Assembly (NCBI RefSeq): GCF_002355515.1
Contig: NZ_AP014809.1
Span: 496,001-560,000 of the forward strand
DNA: 64,000 nucleotides
Direction: 5' to 3'
Origin: Methylorubrum populi
Lineage (GTDB): Bacteria; Pseudomonadota; Alphaproteobacteria; Rhizobiales; Beijerinckiaceae
Shown here: positions 35,631 to 44,477 of the stretch, piece after piece
Layout of the letters: each line of letters begins with the position of its first letter
Numbering within the stretch: position 1 is the first letter of the stretch
The notes under the pieces: model-generated
Database searches by the model: none
What the model saw: the letters and a program-made list of their open reading frames with translations, nothing else
Told to the model about the DNA's origin: nothing
Program-made: the position numbers and the translations under genes

Positions 35631-38573
35631 ATGCTGATCAAGCGCAAGAGCGGCGAGGCTGCTCGCACCAAGCACCAGGCCGTCGCCGCGGGCCTCGCCG
35701 CGGGCGTCCTCGACCGCCGCGCCTTCCTGAGGAAGTCCGGCCTGACCGCCGGCGCGCTCGCCGCCGCCGGTACGATCCAGCTCGGCTCGGTGCGCAAGGC
35801 CAAGGCCGCCGGCTCGTCCGCCGTCGGGCCGGACACGGTCATCAAGAAGAACGTCTGCACCCACTGCTCGGTGGGCTGCACGGTGACGGCGGAAGTCGTC
35901 AACGGCGTTTGGGTCGGCCAGGAGCCGTCCTGGGCGAGCCCGATCAACCGCGGCACCCACTGCGCCAAGGGCGCGGCCATCCGCGAACTCGTCTCGTCCG
36001 ACCGCCGCCTCAAGTACCCGATGAAGCTCGAAGGCGGGCAGTGGAAGCGGATCTCCTGGGATCAGGCCTATCAGGAGATCGGCGACAAGCTCACCGCGAT
36101 CCGTGAGAAGAACGGCGCGGATTCGGTCTACTGGCTGGGGTCCGCCAAGTTCACCAACGAGGCTTCCTACCTGATGCGCAAGTTCGCGGCCCTGTGGGGC
36201 ACGAACTCCATCGACCATCAGGCGCGCATCTGCCACTCGACCACCGTGGCGGGCGTGGCCAACACCTGGGGCTACGGCGCCCAGACCAACTCCTACAACG
36301 ACATCCGCAACGCCAAGACGATGATCATCCTCGGCGGCAATCCGGCCGAGGCGCACCCGATCTCCATGCAGCACGTGCTGTCGGGCAAGGAGATCAATCG
36401 CGCGAACATGATCGTCATCGATCCGCGCTTCACCCGTACCGCCGCGCACGCCACCGAGTACGTGCGCATCCGCTCCGGCACCGACATCCCGGTGGTCTGG
36501 GGCATCCTCTGGCACATCTTCCAGAATGGCTGGGAGGACAAGGAGTTCATCGCCCAGCGCGTCTACGCCATGGACGACGTGCGCAAGGAAGTCGCCAAGT
36601 GGACGCCCGACGAGGTCGAGCGCGTCTCCGGCGTGCCGGGCGAGCAGCTCAAGCGCGTGGCGGAAAAGTTCGCCAAGGAGAAGCCAGCGACCCTGATCTG
36701 GTGCATGGGCGCGACCCAGCACACGGTCGGCACGGCCAACGTGCGCGCGCTGTGCATCCTGTGTCTGGCCACCGGCAATGTCGGCAAGCCGGGCACCGGC
36801 GCCAACATCTTCCGCGGCCACACCAACGTTCAGGGCGCGACCGATCTCGGCCTCGATGTCACCTCGCTGCCGCTCTATTACGGCCTCGTCGAGGGCGGAT
36901 GGCGCCATTGGGCCCGCGTCTGGGAGGTCGAGTACGAGTGGCTGCAATCGCGCTTCGATGAGGTTCCGGCGAAGGGCGGCCGCAAGGCGCGCACCCGCAA
37001 GGAGAACATGGAGTCGCCCGGCATCACCTCGACCCGCTGGTTCGATGCCGTGAACCTGCCGCCGGAGCAGATCGATCAGCGCAGTCCGGTCAAGGCCTTC
37101 ATGGTGTTCGGCCACGGCGGCAACACCGTGACCCGTATGCCCGAGGCGATCGAGGGCATGAACAAGCTCGAATTGCTGGTCGTCGCCGATCCGCACCCGA
37201 CCACCTTCGCCGCGCTCGATGCCCGGCAGGACAACACCTACCTCCTGCCGATCTGCACCTCGCTGGAGATGGACGGCTCGCGTACGGCCTCGAACCGCTC
37301 GATCCAGTGGGGCGAGCAGATCGTGAAGCCGGCCTTCGAGTCGAAGAACGACTACGAAGTCCTCTATCGTCTCGCGGAGAAGCTCGGCTTCGCCGACAAG
37401 CTCTGCAAGAACATCAAGGTCGAGAACGGCGTTCCGGTCGCGGAGGATATCCTGCGGGAGATCAACCGCGGCGGTTGGTCGACCGGCTATTGCGGCCAAT
37501 CGCCCGAGCGCCTGAAGGCGCATATGCGCAACCAGCACAAGTTCGATCTCGTGACCCTGCGCGCGCCCAAGGACGATCCGGAGGTCGGCGGCGACTATTA
37601 CGGCCTGCCCTGGCCGTGCTGGGGCAAGCCCGAGCTGCGCCATCCGGGCTCGGCGATCCTCTACAACACCAATCTCCACGTGAAGGAGGGCGGCGGCGGC
37701 TTCCGTGCTCGCTTCGGCACCGAGCGCAACGGCCAGACCCTGCTGGCCGAGAATTCGTTCTCGAAGGGCTCGGACCTGACTGACGGCTATCCCGAGTTCA
37801 CCTTCGGCGTGTTCAAGAAGCTTGGCTGGGACAAGGACCTGACCCCGGAGGAGCTCGCCACGATCCTCAAGATCGGCGGCGACAAGCCCGACACCGTGAG
37901 CTGGGCCACCGACCTGTCGGGCGGCATCCAGCGCGTCTGCCTCGACCACGGCGTCTCGCCCTTCGGCAACGGCAAGGCCCGGGCCAATGCCTGGAACCTG
38001 CCCGACCCGGTGCCGGTCCACCGCGAGCCGGTCTACTCGCCGCGCCCCGAACTGGTGGCGAAGTACCCGACCCGTCCCGACGAGCGGCAGCTGCGCATGC
38101 CGAATATCGGCTTCTCGGTGCAGAAGTCGGTGGTCGATCGCGGCGTCGCCAAGGACTTCCCGATCATCCTCACCTCGGGCCGCCTCGTCGAATACGAGGG
38201 CGGTGGCGAGGAGACCCGTTCGAACCCTTGGCTCGCCGAGCTGCAGCAGGACATGTTCGTCGAGATCAACACCGGTGACGCGGCCGAGCGCGGCATCAAG
38301 GATGGTCAGTGGGTCTGGGTCTCGGGTGCCGAGAACAACGCCAAGACCAAGGTCAAGGCGCTGGTGACCGACCGCGTCGGCAAGGGCGTGGCCTTCATGC
38401 CCTTCCACTTCTCCGGTTGGTACCAGGGCAAGGACATGCGCGACTTCTACCCGAAGGGCACCGACCCGGTGGTGCTCGGTGAGAGCGTGAACACCGTGAC
38501 CACCTACGGCTTCGATCCTGTGACGGGCATGCAGGAAACGAAGTGCACCCTGTGCCAGATCGCAGCGGCCTGA
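35631..38573 (+). CDS. fdh3A: Formate dehydrogenase catalytic (alpha) subunit
   Basis: The 980-residue molybdopterin enzyme oxidises formate to CO2. A Tat leader with DRRAFLRKSG sends it to the periplasm. CX2CX3CX27C at Cys76, 79, 83 and 111 binds a 4Fe-4S cluster. In QARICHST, Cys201 sits where FDH-N has selenocysteine, followed by the conserved His. ILGGNPAEAHP and the C-terminal domain fit bis-MGD enzymes that carry Mo or W. The gene set matches FDH3 of Methylorubrum extorquens, hence the symbol. Downstream beta and gamma subunits complete a cytochrome b-linked complex. Confidence 0.9.
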   Translation: MLIKRKSGEAARTKHQAVAAGLAAGVLDRRAFLRKSGLTAGALAAAGTIQLGSVRKAKAAGSSAVGPDTVIKKNVCTHCSVGCTVTAEVVNGVWVGQEPSWASPINRGTHCAKGAAIRELVSSDRRLKYPMKLEGGQWKRISWDQAYQEIGDKLTAIREKNGADSVYWLGSAKFTNEASYLMRKFAALWGTNSIDHQARICHSTTVAGVANTWGYGAQTNSYNDIRNAKTMIILGGNPAEAHPISMQHVLSGKEINRANMIVIDPRFTRTAAHATEYVRIRSGTDIPVVWGILWHIFQNGWEDKEFIAQRVYAMDDVRKEVAKWTPDEVERVSGVPGEQLKRVAEKFAKEKPATLIWCMGATQHTVGTANVRALCILCLATGNVGKPGTGANIFRGHTNVQGATDLGLDVTSLPLYYGLVEGGWRHWARVWEVEYEWLQSRFDEVPAKGGRKARTRKENMESPGITSTRWFDAVNLPPEQIDQRSPVKAFMVFGHGGNTVTRMPEAIEGMNKLELLVVADPHPTTFAALDARQDNTYLLPICTSLEMDGSRTASNRSIQWGEQIVKPAFESKNDYEVLYRLAEKLGFADKLCKNIKVENGVPVAEDILREINRGGWSTGYCGQSPERLKAHMRNQHKFDLVTLRAPKDDPEVGGDYYGLPWPCWGKPELRHPGSAILYNTNLHVKEGGGGFRARFGTERNGQTLLAENSFSKGSDLTDGYPEFTFGVFKKLGWDKDLTPEELATILKIGGDKPDTVSWATDLSGGIQRVCLDHGVSPFGNGKARANAWNLPDPVPVHREPVYSPRPELVAKYPTRPDERQLRMPNIGFSVQKSVVDRGVAKDFPIILTSGRLVEYEGGGEETRSNPWLAELQQDMFVEINTGDAAERGIKDGQWVWVSGAENNAKTKVKALVTDRVGKGVAFMPFHFSGWYQGKDMRDFYPKGTDPVVLGESVNTVTTYGFDPVTGMQETKCTLCQIAAA

Positions 38574-38590
38574 GAGGAGCGACCCGAACC

Positions 38591-39187
38591 ATGGCCCGGA
38601 TGAAGTTCCTCTGCGACGCGGACCGCTGCATCGAGTGCAACGCCTGCGTCACGGCCTGCAAGAACGAGCACGAGGTGCCCTGGGGCATCAACCGGCGGCG
38701 CGTCGTCACCCTCAACGACGGCAAGCCCGGCGAGCGCTCGGTCTCCATGGCCTGCATGCACTGCACCGACGCGCCCTGTGCGGCGGTGTGCCCGGTGAAC
38801 TGCTTCTACACCACGGCGGATGCCGTGGTGCTGCACTCCAAGGACATCTGCATCGGCTGCGGCTACTGCTTCTACGCCTGCCCCTTCGGCGCGCCGCAAT
38901 ATCCGCGGGTCGGCAACTTCGGTTCGCGCGGCAAGATGGACAAGTGCACCTACTGCTCGGGCGGTCCCGAGCCCGACTTCTCGACCGCCGAGTACGAGAA
39001 GTATGGCTCGAACCGTCTGGCCGAGGGCAAGCTGCCGCTCTGCGCCGAGATGTGCTCGACCAAGGCGCTCCTCGCCGGCGATGGCGAGATGATCGCCGAG
39101 ATCTACAAGCAGCGGGTGATCAAGCGCGGCTACGGCTCCGGCGCCTGGGGTTGGAAGACGGCCTACCGCGAGACCGTCGCGATCTGA
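38591..39187 (+). CDS. fdh3B: Formate dehydrogenase iron-sulfur (beta) subunit
   Basis: The 198-residue electron-transfer subunit has four Cys groups as in FdnH-type proteins: CIECNACVTACKNE, CMHCTDAPCAAVCPVNC, CIGCGYCFYACPFG and CTYC with CAEMC. These should hold four 4Fe-4S clusters that form a wire from the catalytic subunit to the cytochrome. No signal is present, so it is probably carried across the membrane bound to the Tat-exported alpha subunit. Unlike E. coli FdnH it has no C-terminal membrane helix. ATG 38591 follows the alpha gene by 17 bases. Confidence 0.92.
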   Translation: MARMKFLCDADRCIECNACVTACKNEHEVPWGINRRRVVTLNDGKPGERSVSMACMHCTDAPCAAVCPVNCFYTTADAVVLHSKDICIGCGYCFYACPFGAPQYPRVGNFGSRGKMDKCTYCSGGPEPDFSTAEYEKYGSNRLAEGKLPLCAEMCSTKALLAGDGEMIAEIYKQRVIKRGYGSGAWGWKTAYRETVAI

Positions 39188-39255
39188 TCCGGTGTCGGGC
39201 GCGGACCGGAAGGCCCGCGCCCACGAGCTGTGACGAGACTTCGAAAGGAACGCCG

Positions 39256-40293
39256 ATGCGGCGGGCGACGACCTTCCTCAGCACCCTCCTCCTGGCGGTG
39301 ATGCTCCTCGCAGTGCACGGTGCGTTTGGCCCGGCGCAGGCGCAGAACCCGATCCAGGCCGACGGCCAGAATCCGATGGGCGCCCGGCCGACCGCGGATT
39401 CGGTCAACGAGGAGTTCCTGTTCAAGCAGGAATCCAAGATCCGCGGCCGCATCTCGATCCCCGACGGCAAGGCCGCCAACCTGATCCAGCCACAGGGCCG
39501 CGAGTACCAGAACTTCCGCGAGCGCTGGCTGCCCTGGATCGGCGCGCTGGTCATCCTCGGCATGCTGGCCGCGCTCGGCGTGTTCTTCCTGTTCCGCGGC
39601 CGGATCATGATGGAGCACAGCCAGGAATCGGGGAAAAAGATCCTCCGCTTCAACGCCTTCGAGCGCTTCACCCACTGGATGACGGCGGTGTGCTTCATCA
39701 TCCTGTCGCTGTCGGGCCTGAACTACATCTTCGGCAAGCGGCTGCTGATGCCGCTGATCGGCCCGGAGGCGTTCGGCGCCCTCGCGCAATGGGCGAAGTA
39801 CAGCCACGTCTATCTCGCCTGGCCGTTCATGCTCGGCGTCGCCTTCATGTTCGTGCTCTGGATCCGGGACAACATCCCGAGCAAGGTCGACTGGGCCTGG
39901 ATCAAGGCCGGCGGCGGCTTCATCGGCAAGGGCCATCCCCATGCCGGCCGCTTCAATGCCGGTCAGAAGGGCGTGTTCTGGATGGTTGCCGGCTTTGGCG
40001 CGGCGATGGGCGCCACCGGCCTGATGATGCTGTTCCCCTTCGCCCTCACCGACATCAACGGGATGCAGGTGATGCAGGTGATCCATTCGGTGATCGGCAT
40101 CGTCTTCATCGCCGGCATCCTCGCCCACATCTATATCGGCACGCTCGGCATGGAGGGCGCCTACGATGCCATGGGCAGCGGCAAGGTCGATCTCGCCTGG
40201 GCGCGCGCGCACCACGACCTCTGGGTCGAGCAGGAGCAGGCGCGCACCGGCAGCGGCCCGCAGCTCAAGGGCCATCCGGCCCCCGCCGAGTAA
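39256..40293 (+). CDS. fdh3C: Formate dehydrogenase cytochrome b (gamma) subunit
   Basis: The 345-residue subunit has a cleavable leader (LLLAVMLLAVHGAFGPAQA), a periplasmic segment of about 70 residues, an extra helix (WIGALVILGMLAALGVFFLF) and then the four-helix cytochrome b core. Candidate haem ligands are His in FERFTHWMTA, YSHVYLAWP, VIHSVIGIV and LAHIYIGTLG. It takes electrons from the beta subunit to reduce quinone. The long N-terminal extension is typical of FDH-O/N-like gammas in alphaproteobacteria. AAAGGAACG precedes ATG 39256. Confidence 0.9.
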   Translation: MRRATTFLSTLLLAVMLLAVHGAFGPAQAQNPIQADGQNPMGARPTADSVNEEFLFKQESKIRGRISIPDGKAANLIQPQGREYQNFRERWLPWIGALVILGMLAALGVFFLFRGRIMMEHSQESGKKILRFNAFERFTHWMTAVCFIILSLSGLNYIFGKRLLMPLIGPEAFGALAQWAKYSHVYLAWPFMLGVAFMFVLWIRDNIPSKVDWAWIKAGGGFIGKGHPHAGRFNAGQKGVFWMVAGFGAAMGATGLMMLFPFALTDINGMQVMQVIHSVIGIVFIAGILAHIYIGTLGMEGAYDAMGSGKVDLAWARAHHDLWVEQEQARTGSGPQLKGHPAPAE

Positions 40294-40384
40294 CAGGCCG
40301 GGGGCCGGCGGCGCGGACCGGCCACCGACATCGGGCGTTGGCCCGCGCTCACCGGGGCCTCGAGCCTCCAAGGACGACACGACC

Positions 40385-40630
40385 ATGAAAGCCTTCATCG
40401 CCGCCATCATCGCCGCCGTCGCCCTCGGGGTGTTGGCGATGTTCGCGCTCACCAGCAATCAGAAGTTTGCCTATCAGGCCTTCGCCACCTCCGGCGCGCG
40501 CGTCTCGGAGCCGGGCACCAACCTCGTCGGCCCGCGCTGGAACGGCGACCCGGCTCCGGACGAGTACGGCTCCGAGGCCGAGCCGCACGGCAAGGCCGAA
40601 GGGACGGCCTCGCATCCGAAGCGCTCCTGA
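40385..40630 (+). CDS. Small membrane-anchored protein after fdh3C
   Basis: The 81-residue protein starts with one hydrophobic helix (FIAAIIAAVALGVLAMFAL) followed by a polar segment with QKFAYQAFATSGARVSEPG and NLVGPRWNG. The end is rich in Glu, His and Lys. No Cys or metal motif is present. It could be a small accessory subunit stabilising the membrane-bound dehydrogenase. I do not recognise the family, and its function is inferred only from being in the operon. ATG 40385 follows a GGACGACACGACC leader. Confidence 0.68.
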   Translation: MKAFIAAIIAAVALGVLAMFALTSNQKFAYQAFATSGARVSEPGTNLVGPRWNGDPAPDEYGSEAEPHGKAEGTASHPKRS

Positions 40631-40673
40631 GCGCGAACCAACCCGAAGATCGGACAATCGACGGAGTGACCCG

Positions 40674-41291
40674 ATGAAGCCCTCGCCCCTCACCCGGCAT
40701 CTGGCCGGCGGCCTCGCGGCGTACGCGCTCCTCGTCGGCGCCGCCGCGGCGCAGGATGCGGCGCCGGTCGCTCCGCCCGCCCCCCAGGCGGCCTCCGGCA
40801 AGCCGGCCAATCTCTGCCAGGAACTGGTCGCCTTCGTGAAGCAGCCCGAGCCGTCCAACAAGGCGGCCACGACGCCGGCACAGCAGGCCACCGCCGTCTC
40901 GAACCCCTCCGGCAAGACCGAGGGCGGCAAGCCGTCCGATGGCGGCGAGCCCCAGAAGACGTCGGGTCTCAGCGGCGCCGTCGCAGAGACCGGCAACGGG
41001 CCCGCGTCGGGCAAACAGACGGGCAACCCCTCCAGCAATCAGTCCGGCAATCCGGCGGTGAACCCGCACGCCAAGGCGAATGCCGAGGCGAAGAACCCGC
41101 CGCCCCCGGCGGCGCCCGCTCCGGCGCCCAAGCCCGATCCGGCAATAGTAGAGAAGATCGAGGCAGCAGCCGGCGCCAATGATCTTGCTGCCTGCCGGGA
41201 CGCGGCCCGCGCCATGCGCGTGGCCGGCGTCGTCATGCCGCCGCCGTTGCTTGCTCTCGCGGCGCTCGATCTGAAGTTCTTCCAGCAGTGA
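40674..41291 (+). CDS. Exported Pro/Ala/Asn-rich protein after the dehydrogenase genes
   Basis: The 205-residue protein has a signal peptide (LTRHLAGGLAAYALLVGAAAA, cut after AQD by inference). A conserved-looking segment PANLCQELVAFVKQPEP comes next, then about 70 low-complexity residues rich in Gly, Ser, Asn and Pro. A C-terminal helix pair (IVEKIEAAAGANDLAACRDAARAMRVAG in part) contains a second Cys and resembles small alpha-helical repeats. It is the last gene of the operon, 43 bases after the previous one. Function unknown; it may contact the periplasmic enzyme. Confidence 0.65.
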   Translation: MKPSPLTRHLAGGLAAYALLVGAAAAQDAAPVAPPAPQAASGKPANLCQELVAFVKQPEPSNKAATTPAQQATAVSNPSGKTEGGKPSDGGEPQKTSGLSGAVAETGNGPASGKQTGNPSSNQSGNPAVNPHAKANAEAKNPPPPAAPAPAPKPDPAIVEKIEAAAGANDLAACRDAARAMRVAGVVMPPPLLALAALDLKFFQQ

Positions 41292-41327
41292 CCCGATGGG
41301 CGGCGGAGCCCTCCGGCTCCCCGCCCC

Positions 41328-41918
41328 TCACGCCGCGCCCGGAAGCGGGGCCGACGGGCCTGCGATCGTCGCCCGACGCGCCGCACCGCGAACCAGCGCG
41401 ATCACCAGCGCCGTGATCGTCAGCAGATCGCAGGTCAAGCCGAAGACCGAGCCGACCAGCGTGTTGTGGAGCGCCCAGCACGAGGACGCGCCGAGAAAGA
41501 CACGGCGCATCGTCTGGGAATTGGCCTGAAGGCGTGCCGTCGTCGCGAGCAGCGATCCGAGCCCGGCGCAGGCCGAGGGCCAACCGTTCCAGGTCGCGAG
41601 CGTCAGGCAGAGCGCGACAAAGCTGCTCGCCAGGAACAGCGGCGCAACCCAAGGCGCACGGGAATCGGTCCCGATCCAGCGGGCCGCCACCACGCTCTGC
41701 ATGACGGAGACCAGGCACATCGCCGTGCCGGTCTGTGCGCCGAGCCGCAGGAAATGCAGCGCGAAGCAGGCCGAGCAGGCTGCCGACGTGAGCAGGATCA
41801 AACTTCGCCGCGGCATCATTCCGCCAGCGAAGCCGAGGCAAAGCCCTAAGCTTCCGAACAGATCGAGGTGTTCACGCGCGGCATTCCACGCGAGCGGGAC
41901 GAAGTCTGCGGGGGACAT
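41328..41918 (-). CDS. YgjV-family inner-membrane protein
   Basis: The 196-residue protein has about six hydrophobic helices. FGSLGLCLGFAGGMMPRR and LHFLRLGAQTGTAMCLVSVMQS in part match the YgjV family, in which the second helix includes an LHF motif. WALHNTLVGSVFGLTCDLLTI near the end is a further signature. The function is unknown. It is convergent with the formate dehydrogenase operon and divergent from the TetR-regulated efflux operon. ATG 41918 is used; nothing indicates an alternative. Confidence 0.78.
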   Translation of the reverse strand: MSPADFVPLAWNAAREHLDLFGSLGLCLGFAGGMMPRRSLILLTSAACSACFALHFLRLGAQTGTAMCLVSVMQSVVAARWIGTDSRAPWVAPLFLASSFVALCLTLATWNGWPSACAGLGSLLATTARLQANSQTMRRVFLGASSCWALHNTLVGSVFGLTCDLLTITALVIALVRGAARRATIAGPSAPLPGAA

Positions 41919-42170
41919 GATCCGAAATCTCGAACGACGCGTGCTCTGCTTGCTTCGACGGCCGTTCCGTTAGGGCTTGTTCTTGGCTCTTGCTTCGCGT
42001 CACTGATAGAGTTTGGCGAAAGCAGTCTGGATCAGGCGCATGACAGCGCCCGTCTTGGCCAATGCGCTATTCCTACGTGGTAACCGGATCGTTAATTGGG
42101 CGAGACCCGTGCGGCAGCGTGGCAAAGCTGCCTCACCTGTGAAGCCCCGCACGCCTCCGGCACTGATGAG

Positions 42171-42206
42171 AATGAACGTTCATTGACACGAGAATGAACG
42201 TTCACT
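42171..42206. promoter_or_regulatory. Twin palindromic operator, probably for the TetR regulator
   Basis: TGAACGTTCA occurs twice (42173-42182 and 42195-42204), each inside a larger palindrome AATGAACGTTCA. Centres are 22 bases apart, two helical turns, so two dimers could bind on the same face. The second copy lies inside the spacer of the promoter at 42183-42211 and the first overlaps its upstream edge, so binding would block the polymerase. The regulator encoded at 42553 is the obvious ligand. Confidence 0.8.
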
Positions 42207-42211
42207 ATCAA
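42183..42211 (+). promoter_or_regulatory. Sigma-70-type promoter of the efflux operon
   Basis: TTGACA (42183-42188), a perfect -35 box, is followed after exactly 17 bases by TATCAA (42206-42211). The predicted start is near 42218, about 18 bases ahead of the first ATG with GGAG before it. Both operators touch the promoter. Confidence 0.75.
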
Positions 42212-42235
42212 GCTTGGACAGCGTTGGAGTTGGCC

Positions 42236-42556
42236 ATGAGCATGTCGGTCGGCGGTCGGGCGTCTTTCCCTCACGCATTCGCCCTCGGCGGCGATCGCGA
42301 TCTCGCGGCTTCGCAGGAAGGCTTCAGCCCGCTTCGGCTGCTGCGCGCGGCCTGCACACCCGCCAACCTGCTCGTTTGCGCCGTCGTGGCGTTCGGCTGG
42401 TTCGCGCTGATCGGCTGGACCGGTGCCGGACCGGACGGCTGGCAGGCGCGGCTCTGCGCCGATCTCGACCTTCAGCCGCGGGCCTGCGCCGCCGTGCAGC
42501 TCACCGGCGAGGCGGGCCACACCGCCTCCGCCAGCGTTGTAGGAACCGCGTCATGA
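42236..42556 (+). CDS. Small single-helix membrane protein leading the efflux operon
   Basis: The 106-residue protein has one hydrophobic helix (LLVCAVVAFGWFALIGWTG) after about 40 cytoplasmic residues, and a short Cys-containing tail (ARLCADLDLQPRACAAVQL). I do not recognise it. As first gene of the operon it may be an accessory of the RND pump or a membrane sensor, but neither is shown. GGAG lies before ATG 42236, and ATG 42242 is an alternative. Its end overlaps the tetR start as ATGA. Confidence 0.65.
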   Translation: MSMSVGGRASFPHAFALGGDRDLAASQEGFSPLRLLRAACTPANLLVCAVVAFGWFALIGWTGAGPDGWQARLCADLDLQPRACAAVQLTGEAGHTASASVVGTAS

Positions 42557-43188
42557 GTGCAGCCGTCGGCGCCGTCGTTGACGCCCGCAGCGGGCAGTCG
42601 GCCCGGCGCGAGCATATCCTCGATGCGGCCGAAGCTTGCTTCGTCCGCAACGGGTTCCACCGCACCACGATGCAGGATCTCGCCCGCGAGGCTTCGATGA
42701 GCCCGGGCAACATCTACCGCTACTTCGACTCGAAGGAGGCGGTCGTCCTCGGGCTGGCTGAGCGCGACCGCGAGCGCGGCGCGGTCCTCGTCGAGGCGAT
42801 GGAGCGGGCCGGCGACAAGCGGGCCGTGCTGATGGGCGTCCTCGCCCGCTTCTTCCTCGACATCTCCCGCGAGGCCGCGATCCTGCGCCTCGACGTGTGG
42901 GCGGAGGCGACTCGCAATCCCGCCATCGGAACGATGGTCGAGCGCGGCGACGAAGAGGGCCGCACCTGGCTCATCGCGATGTTCGACGCGATCAAGGCCT
43001 CGGCCGATTGCGACCCGGCCGCCCTGTTCGACGCGGTGGCGCCGCTGATGAAGGGGATCATCGTCAGCCGGGCGCTGAGCGCAGAGTACGATGCCGGACC
43101 GGCCGTGGCGCAGCTTCAGGCCGCGATCGATGCGGGCCTGTCCGGAGCTCTTCCCCCTTCGCGCCTCGATCCGGAGACCGGCCGATGA
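42553..43188 (+). CDS. TetR-family transcriptional repressor
   Basis: The 211-residue protein has an N-terminal TetR helix-turn-helix: REHILDAAEACFVRNGFHRT, then MQDLAREASMSPGNIYRYFDSKEAV in part. The C-terminal ligand domain is variable (FLDISREAAILRLDVWAEA). It should bind the twin TGAACGTTCA palindromes upstream of its own operon and be released by a pump substrate. The ligand is unknown. It overlaps the preceding gene and its stop overlaps the adaptor start, so repressor and pump are produced together in a negative feedback loop. Confidence 0.9.
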   Translation: MSAAVGAVVDARSGQSARREHILDAAEACFVRNGFHRTTMQDLAREASMSPGNIYRYFDSKEAVVLGLAERDRERGAVLVEAMERAGDKRAVLMGVLARFFLDISREAAILRLDVWAEATRNPAIGTMVERGDEEGRTWLIAMFDAIKASADCDPAALFDAVAPLMKGIIVSRALSAEYDAGPAVAQLQAAIDAGLSGALPPSRLDPETGR

Positions 43189-44426
43189 GATCCGTCGGGC
43201 ACCTCGCACTGTCCACTCTCCTGCTCGCGGCCTCGGCGCTGGTCCCGGCGCGGGCCGAGACCGCGCCGCCTTCCGTGAAGTCCGCACCGGCGCCGGTCGT
43301 CAGCGTGGTCGCGGTCGAGCGGCGCGAGGTCGTCGAAAGCGTCGTCGTCACCGGTACGCTGGTGCCGCGCGATGAGATTCTCGTCACCCCCGAAATCGAC
43401 GGCTACCGCCTCGTCGAGCTGCTGACCGAGGAGGGCATGCGCGTCGAGAAGGGGCAGGTTCTCGCCCGCCTCAACCGCGACCTGATCGATCGGCAGCTCG
43501 CTCAGCAGAACGCGCTGATCGACAAGGCCTCCGCCGCCGTGCCGCAGGCGCAGAGCAACATCGAGCAGGCGGAAGCCGCCGAACTCGAAGCGCGGCTCGC
43601 CCATGACCGCGCCAAGCAGCTGATCCAGACCGGCAACACCACCGCGGTGATCATGGAGAACCGCACCGCCGCCCTGCGGCAGGCGGAGGGCAAGCTCGCC
43701 TTCGCCCGCAACGGATTGGCGATGGCCAAGGCCGAATTGGCTCAGGCCAGGGCGGCGCGCGACGAACTCGAGTTGCGGCTCGCCCGCACCGAGATCCGCG
43801 CGCCCGAAGCCGGCATCGTCAGCCGCCGCACGGCGCGGGTCGGCATGGCGACTTCGTCATCTGCCGAGCCGCTGTTCCGGCTGATCGCCCGCGGCGAGAT
43901 CGAGCTGGAGGCGGACGTCATCGAGACCAAGCTGCCGCTGCTGCGCGAGGGTGCTCCCGCCTTCATCGAGATCGGCGACGGCGAGCGGGTCATGGGCAGC
44001 GTCCGCGCCGTCTATCCGGAGGTCGACAAGGCGAGCCGGCTCGGCAAGGTCCGCGTGCGCCTCGATCCCGATCCGCGCCTGCGCATCGGCACCTTCGCCC
44101 GCGGCGCGGTCGAACTCGCCCGCACCCGCGGCGTCACCGTGCCTCAGGCCTCCGTCCTCTACGGGGGCGGCAAGCGCAGCTCCGTGCTGGTCGTAGCCGA
44201 CGACAAGGTCGAGGCCCGCGAGGTCCGCACCGGCCTGTCCGACGAGGACGACATCGAGATCCGCTCCGGCCTGTCCGAGGGCGAGCGCGTCGTGGCCCGA
44301 GCCGGCAGCTTCCTGCGCGACGGCGATCGCGTCCGTCCGGTCCCGCTCGCCCGGCAGGGTCAGACGCCGGCCGCGATCTCCGCTGCGCCCTCGCCGCAAG
44401 CCACCGCCGACGCCGGACTGCGCTGA
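43185..44426 (+). CDS. RND efflux periplasmic adaptor subunit
   Basis: The 413-residue membrane fusion protein begins with a signal peptide (LALSTLLLAASALVPARA). A lipoyl-like half (VTPEIDGYRLVELLTEEGMRVEKGQVLARL in part) is followed by a coiled-coil hairpin rich in Ala, Gln and Glu (about residues 105-190). The second lipoyl half TEIRAPEAGIVSRRTARVG and beta-barrel segments come next. It bridges the inner-membrane pump to an outer-membrane channel. No channel gene is adjacent, so a shared TolC-like protein must be encoded elsewhere. Confidence 0.9.
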   Translation: MRSVGHLALSTLLLAASALVPARAETAPPSVKSAPAPVVSVVAVERREVVESVVVTGTLVPRDEILVTPEIDGYRLVELLTEEGMRVEKGQVLARLNRDLIDRQLAQQNALIDKASAAVPQAQSNIEQAEAAELEARLAHDRAKQLIQTGNTTAVIMENRTAALRQAEGKLAFARNGLAMAKAELAQARAARDELELRLARTEIRAPEAGIVSRRTARVGMATSSSAEPLFRLIARGEIELEADVIETKLPLLREGAPAFIEIGDGERVMGSVRAVYPEVDKASRLGKVRVRLDPDPRLRIGTFARGAVELARTRGVTVPQASVLYGGGKRSSVLVVADDKVEAREVRTGLSDEDDIEIRSGLSEGERVVARAGSFLRDGDRVRPVPLARQGQTPAAISAAPSPQATADAGLR

Positions 44427-44477
44427 GGCGGCCCTCCGCCTCGGCTCCTGAGACATCGATCCTGACGGGTTGCCGCG

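Noticed and set aside
35583..38408. A 941-codon minus-strand open frame opposite fdh3A
   Set aside because: It is a shadow of the formate dehydrogenase gene: low-complexity His/Asp/Leu/Arg composition, no ribosome site and no recognisable domain.
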